Of a stretch of 64,000 nt of DNA, positions 11,025-23,669 are shown one piece after another; position 1 is the stretch's first letter; each line of letters starts with the position of its first letter. The DNA lies in assembly GCA_032717465.1 (NCBI GenBank), contig CM064697.1, positions 515,001 through 579,000 on the forward strand. The letters run 5' to 3'. The position numbers were made by a program, and so were the translations under genes. The notes under the pieces are model-generated. The model did no database searches. It saw nothing but the letters and a program-made list of their open reading frames with translations, and was not told the origin of the DNA. The DNA comes from Coenobita brevimanus (Eukaryota; Arthropoda; Malacostraca; Decapoda; Coenobitidae).

Positions 11025-11941
11025 TCTTGTTGTCTCTCTTCTCTCCCTGTGTTTGTTCTCTACCCCTGGTCCTCATCTGTTCTTCCATCCTTCCTCTAAA
11101 TTATCTCTGCTGTCTCTCTTCCCCTCCTCTTCCCTTCTTTAAATTCCTTTCCCTCTCTCTCGTCTCCTTTTCCCTCTCTAATTCTCACTCCCTCTTCTCC
11201 CCATCCCTCTCTCCCAGCCTCGCTCTTCCATCCCCTCATCCGCCCTCCAGACTCTCTCCCCTTTCTCCTTTCTCCCTCCGTGGTCTAAATTCTCTCCCGC
11301 CGTTCCCTTCACTAGTTTCCATCCCCTTCATCCTTCGTTCACATACCCTCCCATCTTTCCTGCCTTCGTGTTTCTCTTTCTTCCCCTCTTTCACTTCCCC
11401 CTCCTCCAGATTTCCTTTTCCTCTCCTTCCCTGTTTCCCTCTCTTCCCTTTCCCGTTCTTGCTGTCTGCCTCTCTTCCGATCTCCTTTCCTCGTCCAAAT
11501 TATCTCATTTCCCTCTCCTCTTCAGATTCCTTCCCCACCTTCAGCGTCCCTTCCTTCTCCACCCCTTCTTCTCTCCTCATACGTCCCTCTCCTCGTCCTC
11601 GCCTGTTTCCTCTCCCTATCCTGTGTATATCCTTCACTCTTTCCCTTCCTTGCTGGTTTCCTTTCATTCCCTCCCTTTATTTCACCTTTCTCCCTAACCG
11701 TGATTTCATCCTGTGCATCACCCCTTTCCTTTTCTCTTCCTATTTCCCTCTCCCCTCTCTCAGCCCATTCCTCTCTCTCACCCTCCCTGCCTGCTTCCCT
11801 TCCTTCCCTTTCCCTGCCTATTCTCCTCTCTCTTCCCCCCTTATTCTCCTCTTTCCCTACGTATCGTACTCCGTTCTTTTTCCTCCTTTCATACTCCTCT
11901 TTTACTCCTTCCTACTGTCCTTTCTTTCCCTTCCTTACCTA

Positions 11942-11979
<38 letters not shown>

Positions 11980-13130
11980 CTGTTCTCCTCTTTCCCCTCT
12001 CTTCCCCTCATCCACTCTCCTTCCCTCCCTTCTGACGTTGTGGCTGGTTGAGGTCTATGATCTTTTGTATTTTTTATTTTTTTAGTCCCTCTCACGGCCA
12101 GGGCACATCAAATGAACCAGCCTTTTCACTCATTGCACTCCTTTTTTCTTTCCCTTCATCCGTATGTTTTTTTTCTGCATTCTGTTCCTCCTCTTCAGGC
12201 GTATCTGTCCTCTTCCTCCTCTCCCTCTTTATTTTACCTTCTCTTATTTTTTCGTCTCCTCTACTTTACCTGTTTATCACCTTTTCTTCTCTTCATTTAT
12301 CTCTGTTTTGTGCTTTCATATCGATTTTCTCCATATATCTTCTCCTTTATTTCCCCGCATTCGTTTGTCTTTACTTGTTTTAATACCTCTTCTGATATTC
12401 CCCTGCCTCACCCTTTACCTTTTACCTCGCCTTTATTTTCACCATATTTCCTTTCCATTTCTTCCCATTACTCTTTATTCTACCTGTTTTAATACTCTCT
12501 CTTCTGCCTCCCCTTTTTCATTGCTCTGTTTACATGTTATATTTCAATATTTCCTATCTATCATTTTCCTCCCCTCCCCCCGTCATATATATTTTTTTTA
12601 TTGCCCAGTTCTCTCTCCTTTTCTTCCATTCCCTTTTTCATTTTGTTCTTATCTTGGTTTTTCCCTTTTTCCTATCCTTCTTGTTCCCCCTCACCATCAT
12701 TTTTTTATTTCCTTTTTCGGCCAGGGTCACGCCAGATGAGTCAGCCTCCTCGTCAGCTTTTCAGTCTTTTTTCCTTTCCCATTTCTGGATGTGATTTTTT
12801 GTTTTTTTCCCTTTCTCTTCTCGTATTTCACCTTCTCCTTCTTGTTATCCCAGCTCTTCCTTCCTTCCTTCCTTCCTTTCTCACGCATCTCTTTCCCCAT
12901 TCCTTCGTCTTTTCCTTTCTCAGTGCCTATGTTTTTGGCTTTCATATCCTCTGTACTTCTCTCTTAGTCTTCCCCTTCTACTTTCCTTCCTTCTCACCCC
13001 TTCCCTTTCACCTTTCCTTCTTTCTCACTCTTCTCTTCCTCTTTTGTATCTTGCGCACCTATCCCTTCTTTAGTTTTCTTTGTTTCCCTCCTTTCACCTC
13101 ATTTTCAGTCATCCTCATGTTATTATGTAT
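11025..13130. repeat. 2.1-kb pyrimidine block
   Basis: CT-rich throughout, including (CT)17 at 11945-11977. Two related non-pyrimidine islands, GGCCAGGGCACATCAAATGA (about 12099) and GGCCAGGGTCACGCCAGATG (about 12719), lie 620 bp apart and suggest a large decayed duplication. The several long open frames have only Ser/Pro/Leu/Phe content. Confidence 0.8.
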
Positions 13131-13139
13131 TGTTATAAT

Positions 13140-13190
13140 TATCATCATCATCATCATTATTATTATTATTATTATAATTATAATTATTAT
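13140..13190. repeat. (ATC)n(ATT)n triplet tract
   Basis: ATC repeats turn into ATT and then ATAATT. Confidence 0.9.
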
Positions 13191-13311
13191 GGATACTTCG
13201 TCTCTAGATTCATAGCTTGCATAGGGAGTTGAAAGGCCCGTGACCCACTTTCATATTAGCATCGTTAAACTTGGAAAACTATCTCCGTAGAGTTTTTACC
13301 ATAGACCTCCC

Positions 13312-13317
13312 CCCCCT

Positions 13318-13363
<46 letters not shown>

Positions 13364-13530
13364 ACCTGTGACATTTCTAAAGCTTCCCCATGGAGGCTTT
13401 ACCGCACTGATTCCGTTTTGTTAATCTCTTCCGCATTTGCAATTTCTCTCTCTCTCTCTCTCTCTCGTTTCTCCATATCTCCACTTTTGTTTATTTCTTC
13501 CCTTGAGCTAAAAGACAATCCCAGGAGAGG

Positions 13531-13584
<54 letters not shown>

Positions 13585-13862
13585 CGGAGGGGAAGGATGG
13601 GTGAGAGGGGAAAGAGGTTGTAGAATGTTGGGGGAGGAGGGAGAGAAAGCTTGTGATGGGGGACAGGGGTGGGTATGAGAGGGGTTTGGGTGGGGAGAGG
13701 GGTGATCGGGGAGAGGGAGGAGGGAAAAGGACTGATAAAGGAGGAAGGGAGAGATTACTGCTATGTGGGGGGAGGGGGGAGGGAGGATTCTCGCTTTGCC
13801 GGGTCTACACTGGGTTTTATCTCAGTGTGGCTGTGAGGGAAACTGAACTGTATGTGTGTGTA

Positions 13863-13924
<62 letters not shown>

Positions 13925-13925
13925 G
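13312..13925. repeat. (TC)n, (GA)n and (TG)n(GA)n cluster with purine filler
   Basis: TC 13320-13360 and 13445-13467, GA 13535-13580, a G-rich purine stretch 13580-13800, then TG 13852-13873 joined to GA 13874-13921. The early TC and later GA tracts are inverted complements. Confidence 0.9.
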
Positions 13926-13929
13926 CACA

Positions 13930-14760
13930 TAGAAAGTGACTCATATAGTACATGCGGTAAATCTCCTTCTTTCCAAGTAGCAATGGTCCTACGCTTAATT
14001 TTTCCTGTTTTGAAATTCTCTCGTAGCTACATACCATCACGACGCCTGGAATGAAGACTTTATCTTTTCATGAAATGCGACTCGACGTGACCCCTGCCAC
14101 ACCTGAGTAGAAGGTGCAATTTAAGGGTGTCGCCATATAATGTTTCGCCCTCCCAGAAATATTTTCACTGATTCCGGTTAAGAATATGCATAAAGGAACA
14201 ATTTCCCGCTCGGTTTTATTTTCCTGGAGAATTCTTAAAAGTATTTATATACCTTTAATTTACCCTACCCTAACCCAGCAAAATCAACCCAAAAAATTAA
14301 CCTTCAATAATCCAGCCAGACCTGACCAAACAGCTTAATCTCCCTTAACTTAACCTCACCCCGAAAATAAGTGACCAGCAGTAATGGTAAGGAAATAAAA
14401 ATAGCTAGAGCACCCAATGGAACGTCTCCTTATCCCGGATCCATGACGTAAAAAAAAAAAAAAAAAAGCGGTTCCATCAGATACTCCACAAGGATCCGTA
14501 ATCCCATCGACTAAGGAATCTTCGCATAGCACCTCCTTGTCTGTTTATTTCTACATATATCTGGGTAATATTCTGCTGCATGGTGTTTATCCACAGTATG
14601 TATATATTAGAATGATTTAGTTAACACGCAAGGATATATTTAGGTGTAACAAGCAAAAAATATCGCTCAGGTGGTGCATGAAACACTTCTGAGCTCACTA
14701 GGGTACGGTGTAGAGTGACATCAGTGGAGGGCGAACCGGGGTACCAATGCTGTTACCTTG
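13930..14760. other. Unassigned sequence with AACCY-rich patch and poly-A
   Basis: A patch of TAACCC, AACCTT and TTAACC words lies at 14255-14360 and a poly-A run at 14451-14467. No gene seen. Confidence 0.4.
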
Positions 14761-14763
14761 ATA

Positions 14764-14765
<2 letters not shown>

Positions 14766-14810
<45 letters not shown>

Positions 14811-14925
14811 CAGTATTCGGGTCCACAAAGCGTTTGCTGTGGATGGTGGTGTTTGTAGTAGTGGTGTTTGTAGTGGTGTTGTGTTTGTAGCAGTGCCGAG
14901 TTTGTAGTTATGGTGTTTGTAGCTG
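14766..14925. repeat. (TG)22 and short GTTTGTAGTGGTG tandem
   Basis: TG 14766-14809. Then GTGGTGTTTGTAGTAGTGG and variants repeat about five times up to 14925, in units of about 15-18 bp. Confidence 0.8.
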
Positions 14926-15358
14926 TGATATAACTAAATGAGTCTGAATTGCTTTGACTGGGGCTGAACATGGCTGAAGTTACAAAAAATCGATGGATGT
15001 ATCAGTAAGTGAAGTGATCTGAATGGGCCTGGAGTTACCCGACGGAGCCTAAATAGATGCAAAGGCCACGAATGAATGTGAAATAACATAAATTCACCAC
15101 TGGACTAATACATTCTTAACCACGCTGCGCAGCAAAATAAAATGGACACTTGGAATGCTTTTCTTTCGGTTATTCCAGATGTCTCTCATGCTGGGTTACA
15201 GTTTTGTCGGCATGATACAAGTGCGGGGTCAACGAACGGATTTCTTTGTTCCCGGAAATACCTGGAACAGATTCTTTCACTCACAGCGAATTCTTCCAAC
15301 AGTTCGTTTTCTGGATATACAGTGTTTCCCTCTCGTTCTGTCACTTTCTCAAATTTAG

Positions 15359-15560
15359 TTTAACCCTTCAGCTCGATGACGTAATTTTCGTTTTCCTCTT
15401 GCTAACATCAAATTACACGCTCAGTGACACTTAAAATAAAAATAGGGTCTTATAACCTTTACCAACCCTTTGAGTGTTAGAGGACTCTTGGAAAGCTGAA
15501 TAACGGTGTCCGACGAAAACAATAATCTACTGTAACGAAAAACACATCATCGCAAAGACA
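15359..15560. mobile_element. Family A palindromic element, full-length copy
   Basis: Left arm starts TTAACCCTTCAGCTCGATGA and continues CTTGCTAACATCAAATTACA. Right arm starts AACCCTTTGAGTGTTAGAGG, carries AAAGCTGAATAACGG, and ends in a decayed CATCATCGCAAAGAC. Length is 202 bp. It lies 156 bp upstream of the candidate exon at 15717, so it would be intronic. Confidence 0.65.
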
Positions 15561-15716
15561 TGGCTCATCAACTTTCCAATCTCGCCTGGTCCCCTTAACT
15601 TCCCAGAATGAGACGGATAATAGCAAACTGTCACTTCCCTGAAAAAGGAAAACCAAACGATAATTGTGTTCTTTGTTGCTGGAATTTCGTTGCACAGTTC
15701 TCTTTCGCATTTGCAG

Positions 15717-15866
15717 GTTCTTTTCTTGTACAACACGAGCAACAAGGAAGTTGTCGGGGAGCACTTACCTCCAGGAGCACCGATAAATGTCGATACGTCA
15801 GGCAACATCCGGTACAGTCTGCCATTGCGAGGAGAGCGTTTGTACCACGCTGCTGGGAGCCTTACA
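15717..15866 (+). CDS. Partial gene: candidate internal exon, phase 0-0, 50 codons
   Basis: A pyrimidine-rich tract ending in TTTGCAG precedes 150 bp that read VLFLYNTSNKEVVGEH at the start, with LPPGAPINVDTSGN in the middle and RLYHAAGSLT at the end. The donor is ACA then GTAAAA. The exon is exactly 50 codons, open in one frame and in phase at both ends. Composition is that of a folded domain with beta-strand character and unlike the low-complexity surroundings. The PPG followed by a polar turn and a short hydrophobic strand is loosely reminiscent of VPS13-type adaptor-binding repeats, but this is a weak impression and not an assignment. No neighbouring exon was recognised on this strand. 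Confidence 0.55.
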
Positions 15867-16204
15867 GTAAAATTAAGTAACTTTATTCTTTTCTATACTG
15901 TAATGGGTGTGCCGGGAGTGCTCGATATTTGAACTATAGGAAGACTTGGTATGCAGGATAGTTTTGAAAGAAGGAGATGTGACTTGCTTGTGTGCTGGAT
16001 CCTGTAAACAAAAGATCAATCGAGCGGTCCATACGCCCGTGAGGTAGGCAGCCGGGGCAGCCACCGAGCGTCGACCTCCAGGAGTGTGAACCTATTTTAT
16101 TCTTTTGCCATGAAGTGCCGGTGATATTGATTCTATTTTTGCCATCACCGCTCGAGTATATTTTGCTGACCACAGGCTTTTCGAGCTGGAGGGAGGCGTT
16201 GGAT
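15867..16204. other. Unassigned, presumed intron
   Basis: Follows the candidate exon. No further coding stretch with splice sites was found. Confidence 0.35.
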
Positions 16205-16310
16205 ATAGTTTTTCGTCATTCCTTCTTTACTACGGACTCTCTTAGGCTGAATAATATTGTCTGGTATTGGCAAGAGTTATGAAATATGTGTCCACGGATT
16301 TAATTGGTTA
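16205..16310. mobile_element. Family A half-element
   Basis: CCTTCTTTACTACGGACTCT, then GGCTGAATAATATTGTCTGG and TTGGCAAGAG. The outer end is decayed to TTGGTTAAGAG. Confidence 0.6.
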
Positions 16311-16374
16311 AGAGACGAAGGGAAAAGAAATCCAAGGACTGCCCTTCCCCTTTCTTGAGTCAGAATTACTGTGA

Positions 16375-16530
16375 TTGGCCCCTTCAGTTCGAGGATGTAT
16401 TTGTTTCGTTCTAGCAAACTCCAGATGATTTTATTCAGCTTTGGAATGATCTCTTATACTGATGGGGTTAATGGAGTGTATCTAACCATTCCAGTTGGAT
16501 GAATCTGTCTTAAGTTTAATAATGTGTAAT
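16375..16530. mobile_element. Family A element, nearly complete
   Basis: Left arm CCCCTTCAGTTCGAGGATGT through CCAGATGATTTTATTCAGCT to GATGGGGTTAATGGA. A shortened right arm starts AACCATTCCAGTTGGATGAA. Confidence 0.65.
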
Positions 16531-17280
16531 GAGAGAGAGAGAGAGAGAGGGGAAAATACGTCATCGGAATGAAACAGTTAATATATGTGCAGTTTGTCCC
16601 GGCGTTCTTCCCTCCTCTTCAAGCGTTTCCCTCGGCGGGGATTTTACGAGTAATACTGCACGCTAGAAGGGAATGACAGAATTTAAGGGGGAAATATTAC
16701 GTCTGACACAACCGTATTTTCATATTTTATCCTGCCCGAAAGACCCTAGATATACGAGAATGTGTGTAACGCGCGCTTACTTTCGCGTTCTTGTTTGTTC
16801 ATGGAGAATTGTTTTGATGCAATCCTTTTCATCGCCAGTAGTACTGCTTCACCTACAGTTCCTGTTTTCAGAGTGCGTCCCCCCTCCCCCTCCTGCCTCA
16901 TCGTCCTCCACTGCCAGAGCCTCTTCTCTTCTTATTTACTTACCCTCCCTCATCATGCCCAACTTCTGAAATCTAAAGAGGGCAGCAGGAACTGATCCCT
17001 TTTACAAATTTAACGTCGCTGTATTCACTGTTGTTTTTATGGTTACTGTTACATCCGTATTAGTTTTCTTAAGACTGTTTTACTATTCATGCTTACTCCC
17101 AACACCGAAAAGACCCTTATAACGAGTGAAAGTGAACTATATCGAACACATTATATTTAGCGGTATTTGTTCTTGTACATTTTTTTAAACATACAATTGA
17201 TATGTTTGTTATTATAAAAGAAGTATCATAATATTCCTAAAGAAAAAAACAAAACAAATCAGATTGTGCCAGGTCATGCC
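16531..17280. other. Unassigned sequence
   Basis: A short GA tract lies at 16530-16549. No gene or element recognised in the rest. Confidence 0.4.
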
Positions 17281-17515
17281 TTCAGCCCATTAGTTAAATA
17301 AGTCATTCCTAATATTACTCTTGTCATCTCCACACGATTTTATTCAGCAGAGGTTGCCAATCAATCTGGATGGAATAAATATAGTCCCCATTAACTCTTT
17401 CATTATTAGAGGTCTACCCAAGTCTGTATAAAAATCGCTTGGTGTTAGCAAGAATAGGGTGTGAAATAGGTCATCGTAGTGAAGAGCTTAACCACTTCGC
17501 TACGGTGACCTCTGC
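17281..17515. mobile_element. Family A palindromic element, full-length, plus fragment
   Basis: Left arm with CTTGTCATCTCCACACGATT and TTATTCAGCAGAGG, centre ATATAGTCCCCATTAA, right arm CTCTTTCATTATTAGAGGTC through AAAATCGCTTGGTGTTAGCA to GTCATCGTAGTGAAGAGC. A new outer end, TTAACCACTTCGCTACGGTG, follows at once (17489-17515). Confidence 0.75.
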
Positions 17516-17559
17516 CAAACCTGATCTGACCCCATTGACTCTCCCCTCCGATGCTTTAC

Positions 17560-17650
17560 TGGGACGGTTGTAGAGGTGTCAGATCGGAGTACAGAGCTTT
17601 AACGCGCCACGGTTCGAATCCAAGAGGTTCCACTACCATACGAATGCTGA
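17560..17650 (+). mobile_element. Possible tRNA-like SINE head
   Basis: A good B box GGTTCGAATCC (about 17612) follows a poor A-box-like GGTTGTAGAGGTG (about 17568) at a plausible distance. No clear body or tail was found, so this may be chance. Confidence 0.3.
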
Positions 17651-17869
17651 CAAGGACGTAGGGTGAGCGCTTACGGCAGGCTGGTACCGATATTTGTATT
17701 TATTTTTGGTTTTTACTAATATCCAGGGTGATCCATATATTACGCAACGCAGGTCTCATGTCTTGCAGGATCACTGAGATTTAACCAGCATCAATTTCTA
17801 CTCCTACAACCCCTTCCATAATTTATATATATTTTTTTCTATGTCCTGACACCTGCACACTGAGCCGTC

Positions 17870-18262
17870 CTTGCAACACACAAGACTGAAGCGCACAGTT
17901 TACCGACCACTGTGTATAATATCCGTTCCAGCCTTTCCCCTGCCTCCCCTCTTCCACCCCCTTCTTACCTCTCCCCTACCATCATCCCCTTCCACTGTCT
18001 CGTCCAACTCGTCCCTCCCTCCTCTTCCACCCTTCCCTCTCCTCCTCTGCCCTTCCACCCTTCCCTTCCCAGCTCTCATCCACCTCTCCCTTTCCCTTCC
18101 ATTTCCTTCTGTAACCCTCTTCCTTCTTGCCAAAAGTGTGAAAATTAATAAGGCTCGCTTTGACAATGAGACTCTTGGGTGCCACCCTACTTTCCTTTTG
18201 CCTTGTGTGCTGGAGGAGGGAGATATTAAAATTCATTCTCTCTCTCTCTCTCTCTCTCGCTT
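17870..18262. repeat. Pyrimidine block and (TC)11
   Basis: CT-rich from about 17930 to 18120. A perfect TC tract lies at 18237-18259. Confidence 0.8.
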
Positions 18263-19089
18263 TCCTTTTCATTATAACTCCCTTAAGCTACAATTTTATT
18301 CACACCTGTAAAAGATATAGAAGTGACAGTTCCAAATGACCTCGGGAGAAAAAAAGACTAGAGCTGTTTGGTTCATGAAGAGATAAGGTACAGTCACCCA
18401 GAAAAATATGGACCCTTTTACTGCAACTATCATTCTGAAACATGGACGAAACATTGTGATATATAAGGTACCCTGTGTTTCTGTATGCAAATATTGTCCT
18501 TGGTAATTACTAGGATTCGAAATCGTCTAAAACTACACATTTTGTTTGTGTATGAGGCACTGGGTTAGCAGATTCACGTGTAACTGCAAAACTCACTCAT
18601 TTTCACATCAGTTAAGTTTTTTGACTGACATTACATTTTTAATATATCACCATTCCAAAGTATGACAGCATGATATAACCACCCTTGAGCTGTGCCGTGC
18701 AGGTTTTATTCACTTTCCTAAGAAGACACATTGCATATTAGAATCCCTTACAATGCACACCAGCAAAAATACTAACTTCCTTTCACAACAAACAGTGCTG
18801 ATGAGAGATTTCTTCGAACTGTTTACCTCGACCAAGCGCTAATTAAAGAGGAAACTAATGGAATATTTTTAAATTCCCACTGGTTTTGACATGTGGACTT
18901 GACAAATGTTATCACCTCCGTCCAGACTTACGTACGTACAGGTACATGTATAAATAGGCTGGAATTTACAGAAAAGAGTTTACCAAAATATCACGAAAGT
19001 ATTTTAACCACTGATGTTATGGATGAGTGAAACAGACTTCTAGGAAATGTGATGGAGAGTCCTTCCCAGGAGTGTTTTGACTCCTTCTG
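18263..19089. other. Unassigned sequence
   Basis: Balanced composition with no coding frame supported by splice sites and no recognised element. Confidence 0.4.
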
Positions 19090-19190
19090 TCCAAAGACAT
19101 ATTCGTGCTTTATGCTTGTTATCTCCAGACGAATATATTCAGCATAGCAAGGATCGCTGGAATTAAAGAGGTAAATGAGGGTTGAGTCGC
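19090..19190. mobile_element. Family A half-element (decayed)
   Basis: CTTGTTATCTCCAGACGAAT, then ATTCAGCATAGCAAGG and CTGGAATTAAAGAGG. This is the core and inner end only. Confidence 0.55.
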
Positions 19191-19930
19191 ACCCCTCCGG
19201 TTCGAAAAATCTTTGTAGAGCTGAGCAGACAATAAAGCACACTCAGACAGTGCAACATCGTCGCCCACCAAGTGGTCTAAGGGCCGAATACTGTATATGA
19301 CTTTGCCCTCTGCCCTTCACCATCGACAAATTACACAAAATCTAATTACTTCATACTTTGCTAAGTCCTTAATCCATCCATCAACATAGGTTCAAGTCAA
19401 ATAAAAATTGCCTGGGTTGACTTTGCCCATTGACTTTGTTGACCTTTCTGTGTGAAGTTCACCTTTGATTGTTTTCAAAATCGAATGTCTAAATCTTTGT
19501 ATTAACCTGAATTCTTCCAGAGTTTCGTCTACATCGGATAAAAACTGTTTAAACTGACTTTGGCATGTGACCGTGACCAAATACACTGAATTATTGAGTA
19601 CAGAAATATAAGTTTGCAAGGATACGCTAGACTATAATGAAAACTGAGAAAATAATTAGGGCTCCTCTTCTTGGAAACCATAATAAGTAAAGTAATCATA
19701 GGCGGTTATTGTGTGGGTTGGTGTCACTCTGCAACCTCACTGGCGAGTAAAAATATAGTGTTAATCTTTCTCTTTTTAGCGTTCCCATGAAAATTTCCTT
19801 CTGGCAATACTGACTCTTTCCCCCTACGATTGGTTTGCAGGAGACTGGGGGAACGCCTTCTGCACTGCTATACTATCATAATGCATTTGTGATTCGAGAG
19901 CGAGTCGTAAGATTGGGTAGTATAAACCTC
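19191..19930. other. Unassigned sequence
   Basis: TTGACTTTG-like words cluster at 19410-19570 and could be a decayed repeat. No gene supported. Confidence 0.35.
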
Positions 19931-21125
<1,195 letters not shown>

Positions 21126-21264
21126 AGCTGTAATCTCTAGAGGGACGAATAAGACCCCTGTTCACCCAGCAACTATGCCCGGGTGTATGTGTGAGTGCAA
21201 GTGTGACTGATTATCCCTCAGTATTACCGGCTTTAGTTCTGTACATTATTTTTTTTCGCCCGCA

Positions 21265-21291
21265 TTTAGCAAAGTGAGGCGATATAGTTTT

Positions 21292-21366
<75 letters not shown>

Positions 21367-21615
21367 CCAGCATATCTCTAAAAGTTGTGGGCGAATTTTC
21401 ACCTAATCTCCCGGAAATAGGAACTATGGGGATTTGCAGCAGTAGATTGCTTTTGGTGATGATTTGATCAAAAACAACCGCATGCCAGCCGCCATATATG
21501 ATTTTAATATGGATTGGCATTTTGCGAAACGCCGTGACTGAATTCGTATAGTTGTGCGAATTTTCTTCAAATTTGGTTTGCAGACAGCTGGTACCTTAGC
21601 CAACAATATGACGGG
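21265..21615 (+). mobile_element. Decayed copy of TACCTCCGCC-type dispersed repeat, containing (TG)35
   Basis: After GATATAGTTTTTGTC comes TG (21294-21363), then CAGCATATCTCTAAAAGTTG and GGGCGAATTTTCACC, then TTTTGGTGATGATTTGATC. The same order of a TGTC-rich tract, a CTC-AAAAGTTAT-like segment, a CGGATTTT-like segment and a TTTTGGTGGTGA-like segment occurs in the copies at 46510-46705 and, inverted, at 59079-59328. Ends are not resolved. Confidence 0.55.
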
Positions 21616-22000
21616 CGATTAGCATTCAGCTTCCGAATGCATTTGTCTCATTCCCTCTACTGTATATTACCGGATTTTGCTTCGTGCGTTTGTTTTGATT
21701 AGAAATTCATGTTTTTCTCTCTCCTGTAGATTTTTCTCGCTTTCATATTTTTAAACGTTCTTTTCTTTTTGTTATGCTGTTATGCATGCTGTTGTAATGG
21801 CTTTAATATTACGTAGTGTTTTACTGCAGATAATTCAGGGTAGCCCGTCCTTCAAGACTAGGTTTTGTGCAGCTGCTTGTTTGTATGTCGTGTTGGACTA
21901 CCGTTATCACTCGTGTTATTATTGTTATTATTATTATTATTATTAATACTTTTATGGCTTCTTTTTGTGATGTAATTCTATGATCAGTAAGCCCAAATAT
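21616..22000. other. Unassigned sequence with short ATT tract
   Basis: A TTA/ATT tract lies at 21918-21945. Nothing else was recognised. Confidence 0.4.
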
Positions 22001-22080
22001 GTCTGTCTATCTATGTATCTGTCTGTCTGTCTGTGTCTGTGTATGTGTGTAAGTATGCCTCTATCCATCTATCTGTCTGC

Positions 22081-22167
<87 letters not shown>
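22001..22167. repeat. (TCTA)/(TGTC) words then (TG)42
   Basis: Tetranucleotide CTAT and GTCT words to 22080, then TG 22083-22167. Confidence 0.95.
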
Positions 22168-22169
<2 letters not shown>

Positions 22170-22227
22170 CGCGCAGCAAGCCTGGCGGTCCATTCATCTG
22201 GGTGTCAGGGTCGCCATGGCAACGATG

Positions 22228-22770
22228 ACTATCCCCCCCTCCCGTGTGTCACCCCTCTCCCCACCTCTTCCCTCTCCCATTCACCACCTTCCCCTGTCCC
22301 CGTTGTCTTCTCCCCTCACTACCCTCCCTCATCTGCTTCTCTTCTCCCTTACCCACACGCCTGACTCCTCTCTCCCCCACCCCTAATCCTCCCTCCCGTC
22401 ACCCCTACCCCTCATTTGGCATTCTTCCTCATTAGTCAAGGGTCCCGTACTTTTTGAGTTACCTGAACCTTCCTTCACCTTCTCATCCCCTCCCATAACC
22501 TCTGCCTCCACCTCAGCACCTGCCCCTCTCCCCTCACTTTTTCCTCCACTCACTTCTCCCTCTCTTCTTTTCTCCCTCCTTCCTTTCAGTATCCCCTCTT
22601 CCCCTTCATCTCTTCCCTTACATTCTCTCTCCCTTCATCTCCGCCTCCCTTCCCTTCTTCACTCTCCCCTTACATTCCCCACCCTCCCCTCACCTTCCTT
22701 CTCCATCCATTCATTTGTCCTTCCATTCTCCCACCTTCCCCTCACTTTCATCTCCTCCCGTCCCTTCTTT
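22228..22770. repeat. Pyrimidine block
   Basis: About 540 bp of CCCTCCC/CTTCC/CACCTTCC words. Open frames are compositional. Confidence 0.8.
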
Positions 22771-23622
22771 TAATGTACCAGGGGTCATTGCTTGAGGAGG
22801 TGACTTGTGTGCTTGTCCCGCATGGGAAAGCTCCTAGTTTCAGTGGAATGAACGGAGCTGGGGCCTGATTGACTGCTGCCTACCTTAATAGCGCCAGGCA
22901 AGGCTGCCGCACCACGCCTGAACATCCACACTGTGCACTGTACAATTTCCACGCTGTGTCCGCAGACGTCCTGTTAACTCAGCGTACCCGTACATGTTGT
23001 CATGCGTTATTTATTATTCGACTATTCATTTTACTTTACTACTTTCTCTTTTAGGTTATTCATACATTTAGCTCATAGATAAAGTATTATAGAAAGTAAC
23101 TTTTCCATTTCAGTCTTTCCTATGAAAATTCCATGTCAGTTTTTCCATGCTGCATGGTGGTTTTTCTCACTTTTTCTTACCAGTTTTAACTGGAGGGTTT
23201 GGAGGTGGGGGAAGCCTTCTTGCTTTGCTATCCTTATCCTTCAGCATGTAGAGTTAGATCTTGTCATAATCTGCTCTGTAACAAACAGCCTCGAAAGGAC
23301 CATAAGGTCTGTTGCTGTTTGCTTTCCTTTGTACTCCTTTGTACTCCTTTCCCTCCCTTCATCTTCCTTCCCTCCCTTCACATTCCCCTCCGTCAACTCA
23401 ACCCACACAAACCTACCCTAACCTTCCGTGACTCACTTGTTCCCTCCAAGAATTTCCTGAGCCCCTCTTCCTCCTGCGCCCCTATTTCTTTAGTCCCTTC
23501 ATCGCCCCTTCCCTCCCTCAGCCCCCCTTCAGCCCCCCACCTTTCGGCGTGAGGTGGGTGTCGTAAGCAACTCTCTGTTGTTCTAGAGTCGGCGAATTGC
23601 TGTCCTCAGGCCTGAATAAAGA

Positions 23623-23623
<1 letters not shown>
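22771..23623. other. Unassigned sequence, pyrimidine-rich at 23325-23545
   Basis: No gene or element recognised. Confidence 0.4.

Positions 23624-23667
<44 letters not shown>
23624..23667. repeat. (AC)22 microsatellite
   Basis: Perfect AC tract. Confidence 0.97.

Positions 23668-23669
<2 letters not shown>

Noticed and set aside
11027..13215. Several overlapping long frames in all plus-strand registers
   Set aside because: Overlap in every frame and a restricted amino-acid set show they come from the pyrimidine block.
19392..19619. 75-codon minus-strand frame with varied composition
   Set aside because: The DNA beneath has recurring TTGACTTTG words that suggest a decayed repeat, and there is no splice support.
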